Assembly (NCBI GenBank): GCA_945981915.1
Contig: CAMFRJ010000122.1
Location: forward strand, 1 to 5,127
Direction of reading: 5' to 3'
Length of the DNA: 5,127 bases
From: an uncultured Erysipelotrichaceae bacterium
GTDB lineage: Bacteria > Bacillota_I > Bacilli_A > Erysipelotrichales > Coprobacillaceae
Positions within the stretch are counted from its first letter, which is position 1, and each line of letters starts with the position of its first letter. Made by a program: the position numbers and the translations under genes. Below the pieces are notes generated by a model. It saw nothing but the letters and a program-made list of their open reading frames with translations, made no database searches and was not told the origin of the DNA. Below are positions 1-5,127 of this stretch, piece after piece.

Positions 1-69
1 ATTACAACTGCAACAATTAAAGCGATGATTTCGGCAATGAATCGTATTCATAAACGTTTAAGAAAATAG
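1..69 (+). CDS. leuA: C-terminal end of probable 2-isopropylmalate synthase (partial)
   Basis: Frame 1 is open from the first base to a TAG at 67-69 and gives the last 22 residues of a protein whose start lies outside the window. The tail reads ITTATIKAMISAMNRI and then a basic end, HKRLRK. This resembles the last helix of the LeuA regulatory domain, where a pattern like 'D-[IL]-[IV]-x-A-S-x-x-A-[YL]-[IL]-x-A-[LM]-N-[RK]' is usual. LeuA condenses 2-ketoisovalerate with acetyl-CoA, the committed step of leucine synthesis, and its C-terminal domain binds leucine for feedback inhibition. The identity rests on this short tail plus context: leuC, leuD and leuB lie downstream and no other leuA is in the window. 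Another enzyme of the same synthase family, such as citramalate synthase, cannot be excluded. The stop codon is embedded in the ilvN Shine-Dalgarno sequence, so the two genes are almost certainly co-transcribed. Confidence 0.6.
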   Translation: MTTATIKAMISAMNRIHKRLRK

Positions 70-73
70 GAGG
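68..73 (+). promoter_or_regulatory. Shine-Dalgarno of ilvN overlapping the upstream stop
   Basis: AGGAGG is a full consensus ribosome binding site, 7 bases before the ilvN ATG at 81. It overlaps the TAG stop of the upstream gene (67-69) in the string TAGGAGG, so terminating ribosomes sit on the next initiation site. This fixes the ilvN start and suggests translational coupling. Confidence 0.85.
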
Positions 74-80
74 ATTTCAA

Positions 81-575
81 ATGAATAGACTTGTCTTATC
101 GTTGTTAGTTGAAAATAATCCAGGTGTTTTAAATCGTGTGGCTGGTTTGTTTAGTCGTAGAGGTTACAACATTGATAGTTTATCTGTTGGTAAAACAAAT
201 ATTGAGGGAATGTCTCGTATCACTGTTGTGGCTCTTGGTGATGAACAGATTTTAACACAAATTGAAAAGCAGTTAGGAAAGTTAGTTGAAGTTGTCGAAA
301 TCCAACAATTGGATCCAGATAACTCTGTATATAGAGAATTGGTGCTTATCAAGGTTGATGCAGATGAAAGTCAAAGATCACAAATTGTATCAATTGTTGA
401 TATCTTTAGAGCACGTATTATTGATGTCGCACCGACATCACTCATCATTGAAGTAACTGGTAATACAAGAAAAGTTGATCAGTTATTAACAATGTTAAAT
501 GGTTTCAATGTAACTGAGATCGTGCGTACTGGATTAAGTGGTATGCGTAGAGGTCTTAGCCATGTTGATATATAA
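81..575 (+). CDS. ilvN: Acetolactate synthase small (regulatory) subunit
   Basis: This is the regulatory subunit of acetohydroxyacid synthase. It activates the catalytic subunit IlvB and gives it valine-type feedback inhibition at the first common step of valine, leucine and isoleucine synthesis. At 164 residues it has the usual length for the family. An N-terminal ACT domain (about residues 3-75) opens with LVENNPGVLNRVAGLFSRRG followed by YNIDSL. Asn12, Gly15 and Asn30 line up with Asn11, Gly14 and Asn29 of E. coli IlvH, positions tied to valine binding, so feedback control is probably intact. The C-terminal domain (about 80-160) carries the family segments RELVLIKV, IVDIFRARI and GLSGMRRG. 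The ATG at 81 has a perfect AGGAGG. The small subunit usually directly follows ilvB; here it follows a probable leuA, and no catalytic subunit is in the window. Arg codons are mixed (6 CGT, 7 AGA), unlike ilvC next door. The alternative symbol ilvH is used in some genomes. Confidence 0.96.
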   Translation: MNRLVLSLLVENNPGVLNRVAGLFSRRGYNIDSLSVGKTNIEGMSRITVVALGDEQILTQIEKQLGKLVEVVEIQQLDPDNSVYRELVLIKVDADESQRSQIVSIVDIFRARIIDVAPTSLIIEVTGNTRKVDQLLTMLNGFNVTEIVRTGLSGMRRGLSHVDI

Positions 576-1631
<1,056 letters not shown>

Positions 1632-1632
1632 C

Positions 1633-1654
1633 ACAACACACTTTGGTGTGTTGT
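1633..1654 (+). other. Intergenic hairpin 1 between ilvC and leuC
   Basis: ACAACACAC (1633-1641) pairs perfectly with GTGTGTTGT (1646-1654) around a TTTG tetraloop: 9 bp, four of them G-C. No T-run follows, so it is not a canonical intrinsic terminator. It lies 8 bases after the ilvC stop. A plausible role is protecting the 3' end of an ilvC transcript or marking a processing point in the operon mRNA. Confidence 0.75.
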
Positions 1655-1686
1655 CATTAGAAAGTGTTGCACTTTCTAGTGACAAC
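1650..1686 (+). other. Intergenic hairpin 2, extendable to 17 bp
   Basis: The core is TAGAAAGTG (1658-1666) paired with CACTTTCTA (1670-1678) around a TTG loop: 9 perfect pairs. A G-U pair (1657/1679) leads to further pairs out to G1650-C1686, making 17 bp in all. The outer five pairs use GTTGT (1650-1654), which is also the 3' arm of hairpin 1, so the two structures compete for those bases. The stem ends 13 bases before the leuC Shine-Dalgarno region. The four Ts at 1696-1699 are ten bases away and too short for a standard terminator. Bases CTTTCT (1672-1677) could also pair weakly with GGAAAG (1702-1707) in the leuC ribosome site. Any switching role is inference. Confidence 0.75.
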
Positions 1687-1699
1687 TTACTAAGGTTTT

Positions 1700-1710
1700 A
1701 AGGAAAGGGG
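1700..1710 (+). promoter_or_regulatory. Shine-Dalgarno region of leuC
   Basis: AAGGAAAGGGG lies 10 bases before the ATG at 1721. In-frame ATGs also occur at 1727 and 1733 (protein start MAMTMTQK). The spacing fits 1721 best, since the later starts would leave 16 or more bases. Confidence 0.7.
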
Positions 1711-1720
1711 ATTTATAATT

Positions 1721-2995
1721 ATGGCAATGACAATGACACAAAAGATATTGGCAGATCATGCTGGATTGGATCATGTTGTACCAGGACAACTTATTGAAGC
1801 AAAGTTAGATGTCGTTATGGCAAATGATATTACTGGTCCAATGGCATTACCAATATTTTATAAAATGGCGGATAAAGTATTTGACAAGGATAAAGTGGTT
1901 TTAGTACCAGATCATTTTACTCCTAATAAAGATATCAAATCTGCTCAAAATGCAAGAGATATTCAAGATTTTCAAAGAGAACAAGGTTTGACAAATCACA
2001 TGATTCAAGGAAAATGTGGTGTGGAACATGCAATCTTACCAGAAAGAGGGATTGTTGTTGCAGGACAATGTATCATTGGTGCTGATTCTCATACTTGTTC
2101 ATATGGGGCTTTAGGAGCTTTTGGGACAGGTGTAGGAACAACTGATATTGCTACAGGTATGGCAACTGGTGAACTTTGGTTTAAAGTTCCAAGTGCAATC
2201 AAATTTGTTTTAACAGGAAAACCTACGGAATATGTCAGTGGTAAAGATATTATTTTACATATCATTTCGCAAATTGGTGTTGATGGGGCTTTATATAAAT
2301 CAATGGAATTTGTGGGCGATGGTATTCAATATTTAACAATGGATGATCGTTTTACTATTTGTAATATGGCTATTGAAGCAGGGGCAAAAAATGGTATTTT
2401 CCCTGTTGATGATCAAACGATTGCTTATATGAAAGAACATTCAACAAAAGAATATAAAATTTATGAAGCAGATGAAGATGCTCAATATGAACAAACAATC
2501 ACAATTGATTTATCAAAAGTAAGACCAACAATTGCTTTTCCACATTTACCAGGGAACGGTCATACAATTGATGAAGTAGAAGCAATGGATAAAATTTATA
2601 TTGATCAAGTTGTTATTGGATCATGTACAAATGGAAGAATGTCAGATTTAAGAAAAGCAGCAGCTATCTTAAAAGGAAAAACAGTACATCCAGAAGTGAG
2701 AGTCATGGTTATTCCAGCCACACAAAAAATCTTCTTACAATGTATTCAAGAAGGACTTGCAGAAATTTTTGTAGAAGCAGGATGTGCTTTCAATACACCA
2801 AGTTGTGGTGCCTGCATGGGTGGACATATGGGTGTTATGTGTAAAGGTGAAAAATGCGTTTCTACTTCAAATCGTAACTTTGTAGGACGTATGGGAGATA
2901 CTGAATCATTAATTTATTTAGCTTCTCCTCAAGTTGCAGCAGCAAGTGCGATTGCTGGATATATCGCAAATCCTGAAAAAGTAGGTGAACAATAA
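1721..2995 (+). CDS. leuC: 3-isopropylmalate dehydratase large subunit
   Basis: LeuC is the [4Fe-4S] catalytic subunit of isopropylmalate isomerase. With LeuD it converts 2-isopropylmalate to 3-isopropylmalate by dehydration and rehydration. It belongs to the aconitase superfamily. The 424 residues match the shorter clostridial/archaeal LeuC type; the proteobacterial form is about 466. Cluster ligands are visible as Cys302 in VIGSCTNGR and Cys362 and Cys365 in SCGACMGG. Other family marks are [20 protein letters not shown] in the first half and [10 protein letters not shown] near the end. Related short-type enzymes (homoaconitase, dimethylmalate dehydratase) look alike, but the adjoining leuD and leuB make the leucine role very likely. 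The gene follows the 95-base structured gap after ilvC, and its TAA shares one base with the leuD ATG, so the two subunits are probably translationally coupled. Confidence 0.96.
   Translation: MAMTMTQKILADHAGLDHVVPGQLIEAKLDVVMANDITGPMALPIFYKMADKVFDKDKVVLVPDHFTPNKDIKSAQNARDIQDFQREQGLTNHMIQGKCGVEHAILPERGIVVAGQCIIGADSHTCSYGALGAFGTGVGTTDIATGMATGELWFKVPSAIKFVLTGKPTEYVSGKDIILHIISQIGVDGALYKSMEFVGDGIQYLTMDDRFTICNMAIEAGAKNGIFPVDDQTIAYMKEHSTKEYKIYEADEDAQYEQTITIDLSKVRPTIAFPHLPGNGHTIDEVEAMDKIYIDQVVIGSCTNGRMSDLRKAAAILKGKTVHPEVRVMVIPATQKIFLQCIQEGLAEIFVEAGCAFNTPSCGACMGGHMGVMCKGEKCVSTSNRNFVGRMGDTESLIYLASPQVAAASAIAGYIANPEKVGEQ
2983..2988 (+). promoter_or_regulatory. Shine-Dalgarno of leuD inside the leuC 3' end
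   Basis: AGGTGA sits within the final leuC codons, 6 bases before the leuD ATG. Stop and start overlap as TAATG (2993-2997), a classic coupling arrangement that helps keep the two subunits in balance. Confidence 0.7.
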
Positions 2996-3474
2996 TGAAA
3001 GTCTATAAATATAAAGATAATGTGGATACAGATGTCATTATCCCAGCTCGTTATTTAAATTCATATGATGCTAAAGAGTTAGCGTCACATGCAATGGCAG
3101 ATATTGATCCTGATTTTGCTTCAACTGTAGAACAGGGTGATATTATCGTAGCAGGACAAAACTTTGGTTGTGGTTCTTCTAGAGAACATGCTCCACTATG
3201 TTTGAAAACTGCAGGTGTCAAATGTGTTATTGCGAAAAGCTTTGCGCGTATTTTCTATCGTAATTCTATTAATATTGGTTTTCCAATTATGGAATGTGTA
3301 GAAGCGGCTGAAAGAATTGAACCAGGTGATGATATTGATGTTGATTTTTCAACAGGTGTTATCACAAATAAAACAAAAAATGAAACTTATCAAAGTCAGC
3401 CATTCCCAGAATTCTTACAAAAAATGATTGACTTAGATGGTTTGGTTAATTATGTCAACGCTAAGAAAAAATAG
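2995..3474 (+). CDS. leuD: 3-isopropylmalate dehydratase small subunit
   Basis: LeuD is the swivel-domain subunit that completes the isopropylmalate isomerase active site with LeuC. The 159 residues fit the short clostridial/archaeal form; E. coli LeuD is about 200. Near the N-terminus, [11 protein letters not shown] (13-23) is the substrate-contacting loop region; family knowledge places specificity between isopropylmalate and homoaconitate in the residues around [14 protein letters not shown] (56-67) is the hallmark phosphate/carboxylate-binding motif, followed by [18 protein letters not shown]. The C-terminus ends in a basic NAKKK tail. The start overlaps the leuC stop by one base and has its own AGGTGA. 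The pairing with leuC and the leuB that follows leave little doubt about function, though sequence alone does not exclude activity on related citrate-like acids. Confidence 0.96.
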   Translation: MKVYKYKDNVDTDVIIPARYLNSYDAKELASHAMADIDPDFASTVEQGDIIVAGQNFGCGSSREHAPLCLKTAGVKCVIAKSFARIFYRNSINIGFPIMECVEAAERIEPGDDIDVDFSTGVITNKTKNETYQSQPFPEFLQKMIDLDGLVNYVNAKKK

Positions 3475-3479
3475 GGGAT
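3473..3479 (+). promoter_or_regulatory. Shine-Dalgarno of leuB overlapping the leuD stop
   Basis: AGGGGAT includes the last two bases of the leuD TAG (3472-3474) and ends 6 bases before the leuB ATG at 3486. This is the same stop-plus-ribosome-site arrangement seen ahead of ilvN and ilvD. Confidence 0.7.
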
Positions 3480-3485
3480 AGAATC

Positions 3486-4568
3486 ATGGAAAAAAATATT
3501 GCGGTTATTAAAGGTGATGGTATTGGTCCTGAAATTGTTACAGAAGCAATGAAAGTTTTAGATGCGATTGCTCAAAAATATCATCATCAATTCAACTATA
3601 CACAAATCTTAATGGGAGGATGCTCTATTGATGCTTATGGTGTCCCATTAAGTGATGAAGCTTTAGAAATTGCGAAAAACAGTGACAGTGTCTTACTTGG
3701 TTCTATTGGTGGAGATACAACAACATCTCCTTGGTATCAGTTAGAACCATCATTAAGACCAGAAGCTGGTTTATTAAAAATTAGAAAAGAATTAGGTTTA
3801 TTTGCGAATTTAAGACCTGCTTATCTTTATGATGAATTAAAAGGAGCTTGCCCTTTAAAAGAAGAATTAACCGAAGGGGGCTTCGATATGATGATCATGA
3901 GAGAATTAACAGGTGGATTATATTTTGGAAAACGTTCAACTGAAAATGAAGATGGTCAAATGGTTGCACGTGATTCAATGAGCTATAGTGAAGCTGAAAT
4001 TAAAAGAATTGCCAAACGTGGTTTTGATATAGCTATGAAAAGAAGAAAAAAAGTCACAAGTGTTGATAAAGCCAATGTATTAGATACTTCTCGTTTATGG
4101 AGAAAGGTTGTTGAAGAAGTGGCAAAAGATTATCCAGAAGTGACTTTAGAACATATGTTAGTGGATAACTGTGCCATGCAGTTAGTGAAAGATCCAAAAC
4201 AATTTGATGTTATTTTAACAGAAAATATGTTTGGAGATATTTTATCAGATGAAGCGAGTATGGTGACAGGTTCAATTGGTATGCTTTCTAGTGCATCACT
4301 TAGAGAAGATGCATTTGGAATGTATGAACCAAGTCATGGTAGTGCTCCTGATATTGCTGGTAAAAATATTGCAAATCCTATTGCAACGATTTTATCAGCT
4401 GCGATGATGCTTCGTTATTCATTTGACTTAGATCAAGAAGCTAATGATATTGAAGCGGCTATTGAAAAAGTATTAAAACAAGGATATCGTACGACTGATA
4501 TCATGTCTGAAGGAAAAACATTAGTGTCAACTTCAAAAATGGGTGACCTTATTGTTGAAAATTTATAG
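3486..4568 (+). CDS. leuB: 3-isopropylmalate dehydrogenase
   Basis: LeuB oxidises and decarboxylates 3-isopropylmalate to 2-ketoisocaproate with NAD+ and a divalent metal. It works as a cytosolic homodimer of the isocitrate/isopropylmalate dehydrogenase family. The 360 residues are normal length. GDGIGPEI (10-17) opens the fold. The substrate-binding arginines correspond to Arg100, Arg110 (NLRP) and Arg139 (RELTGG). The catalytic pair is Tyr146 (GLYFG) and Lys195 (DKANVL). Metal-binding aspartates are Asp227 (DNCAMQL), Asp251 and Asp255 (GDILSDEAS). [14 protein letters not shown] (285-298) forms the cofactor site, and Asp289 there is the residue that marks NAD+ rather than NADP+ use. The region after SIGG (residues 73-91) carries a [19 protein letters not shown] insert-type loop rather than the shorter Bacillus/Thermus PKWD form. 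The gene sits 11 bases after leuD and 12 before ilvD. No homoisocitrate or tartrate dehydrogenase role is suggested by the neighbourhood. Confidence 0.97.
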   Translation: MEKNIAVIKGDGIGPEIVTEAMKVLDAIAQKYHHQFNYTQILMGGCSIDAYGVPLSDEALEIAKNSDSVLLGSIGGDTTTSPWYQLEPSLRPEAGLLKIRKELGLFANLRPAYLYDELKGACPLKEELTEGGFDMMIMRELTGGLYFGKRSTENEDGQMVARDSMSYSEAEIKRIAKRGFDIAMKRRKKVTSVDKANVLDTSRLWRKVVEEVAKDYPEVTLEHMLVDNCAMQLVKDPKQFDVILTENMFGDILSDEASMVTGSIGMLSSASLREDAFGMYEPSHGSAPDIAGKNIANPIATILSAAMMLRYSFDLDQEANDIEAAIEKVLKQGYRTTDIMSEGKTLVSTSKMGDLIVENL

Positions 4569-4572
4569 GAGG
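4567..4572 (+). promoter_or_regulatory. Shine-Dalgarno of ilvD overlapping the leuB stop
   Basis: AGGAGG shares two bases with the leuB TAG (4566-4568) and lies 8 bases before the ilvD ATG at 4581. A second, weaker AGGG (4577-4580) abuts the start codon and is too close to serve. The TAGGAGG string repeats the leuA/ilvN junction exactly. Confidence 0.8.
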
Positions 4573-4580
4573 AAATAGGG

Positions 4581-5127
4581 ATGAAAAGTGATTTTGTCAA
4601 AAAAGGAACTGAAAGAGCTCCTCATCGATCATTATTTAATGCATTAGGGTATACAGATGAAGAATTACAAAGACCTTTGATTGGGGTTGTCAATTCATAT
4701 AATGAAATTGTACCTGGTCATATGAATCTAGATAAGATATGTGAAGCAGTGAAAAAAGGTGTTTATCTAGCAGGAGGAATCCCTGTAGAAGTTCCTGCTA
4801 TTGCTGTGTGTGATGGTATTGCCATGAATCATACAGGAATGAAGTATTCACTCGTTACACGTGAATTGATTGCTGATAGTACAGAAGCATTAGCACAAGC
4901 ACATCAATTTGATGGTTTGGTTATGATTCCAAACTGTGATAAAAATGTTCCTGGTTTGTTGATGGCAGCAGCCAGAGTGAATATTCCAACAATTTTTGTT
5001 TCTGGTGGTCCAATGTTAGCGGGAAGAAAAATGGATGGAAAAAGAACATGCTTATCTTCATTATTTGAAGCGGTTGGGCAATATAATGCTGGTAAGATGA
5101 CTGAAGAAAAATTACATGAATTTGAAC
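4581..5127 (+). CDS. ilvD: Dihydroxy-acid dehydratase, N-terminal part (runs off the window)
   Basis: IlvD dehydrates 2,3-dihydroxyisovalerate to 2-ketoisovalerate, and the methylvalerate analogue on the isoleucine branch, using an Fe-S cluster and Mg2+. Only the first 182 of roughly 550 codons are present; the frame is open to the window edge, so this is a boundary effect and not a broken gene. Visible family motifs are the start [29 protein letters not shown] (38-47), [17 protein letters not shown] (75-91), RELIADS (94-100), PNCDKNVPG (117-125, with cluster ligand Cys119 and Lys121 of the metal site) and [10 protein letters not shown] (139-148). The first motif has no cysteine where [2Fe-2S] plant-type enzymes have TPCN, so it resembles the E. 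coli-like class. Asn83 replaces the common Gly in DGIAMGH. The related 6-phosphogluconate dehydratase (Edd) is unlikely given the N-terminus and the operon. The later CPTCGSC cluster motif should lie beyond the window. Confidence 0.96.
   Translation, partial: MKSDFVKKGTERAPHRSLFNALGYTDEELQRPLIGVVNSYNEIVPGHMNLDKICEAVKKGVYLAGGIPVEVPAIAVCDGIAMNHTGMKYSLVTRELIADSTEALAQAHQFDGLVMIPNCDKNVPGLLMAAARVNIPTIFVSGGPMLAGRKMDGKRTCLSSLFEAVGQYNAGKMTEEKLHEFE

Noticed and set aside
164..352. 62-codon reverse-strand reading frame within ilvN
   Set aside because: It is antisense to a clearly conserved gene, has no recognisable motif, and is a shadow of the coding strand.
1651..1679. TTGTCA with TTCTAG 17 bases on, as a possible internal promoter for leuC
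   Set aside because: The -10 match is poor and both elements are fully explained as arms of the extended hairpin.
1633..1699. Intrinsic terminator after ilvC
   Set aside because: The stems are good but no T-tract follows either hairpin; the nearest TTTT is 10 bases beyond the stem. leuC has no promoter I can see, so full termination here is unlikely.
1714..1719. Perfect TATAAT hexamer just before the leuC ATG
   Set aside because: No -35-like sequence lies about 17 bases upstream, and transcription would begin inside leuC. It is most likely a chance match in an AT-rich spacer.
2623..2844. 73-codon forward reading frame in another frame of leuC
   Set aside because: It overlaps the conserved Fe-S ligand region of leuC and its Arg/Ser/Cys-rich translation looks like a frame shadow.
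3872..3885. CGAAG/CTTCG hairpin with a GGGG loop inside leuB
   Set aside because: Only 5 bp, within a conserved coding segment (EGGFD), and explained by codon choice.

Overview
The window is an AT-rich, densely packed stretch in which every gene lies on the + strand. It is the middle of a branched-chain amino acid biosynthesis operon. The order is [leuA 3' end]-ilvN-ilvC-leuC-leuD-leuB-[ilvD 5' end]. The low-GC codon use (AGA, TTA and GGA/GGT favoured), strong purine-rich Shine-Dalgarno sequences, the short clostridial-type LeuC and LeuD, and the style of IlvD and LeuB all suggest a low-GC Gram-positive anaerobe (Clostridia or Erysipelotrichia-like). The lineage is inferred from sequence style, not from a database search.

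Layout: 1-69 is the end of a gene that is probably leuA. 81-575 is ilvN, the acetolactate synthase regulatory subunit. 609-1625 is ilvC, ketol-acid reductoisomerase. 1626-1720 is the only sizeable intergenic gap; it holds two strong hairpins, and a third AT-only hairpin spans the ilvC stop codon. 1721-2995 is leuC, which overlaps leuD (2995-3474) by one base. leuB (3486-4568) and the first 182 codons of ilvD (4581 to the window end) follow with 11-12 base gaps. No stretch over 300 bases lacks a gene.

Pathway logic: acetolactate synthase (the IlvN regulatory subunit is here; its catalytic subunit IlvB is not), IlvC and IlvD carry pyruvate to 2-ketoisovalerate, and act in parallel on the isoleucine branch. 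LeuA, LeuCD and LeuB then convert 2-ketoisovalerate to 2-ketoisocaproate, the leucine precursor. The final transamination is not encoded in the window.

The core content is ordinary metabolism; I see no sign of a novel system, mobile element, CRISPR array or RNA gene. The points most worth a second look are the hairpin cluster between ilvC and leuC, whose arms can pair in alternative ways, and the cofactor loop of IlvC, where Tyr-Glu stands where an Arg-containing, NADPH-type pair is common.
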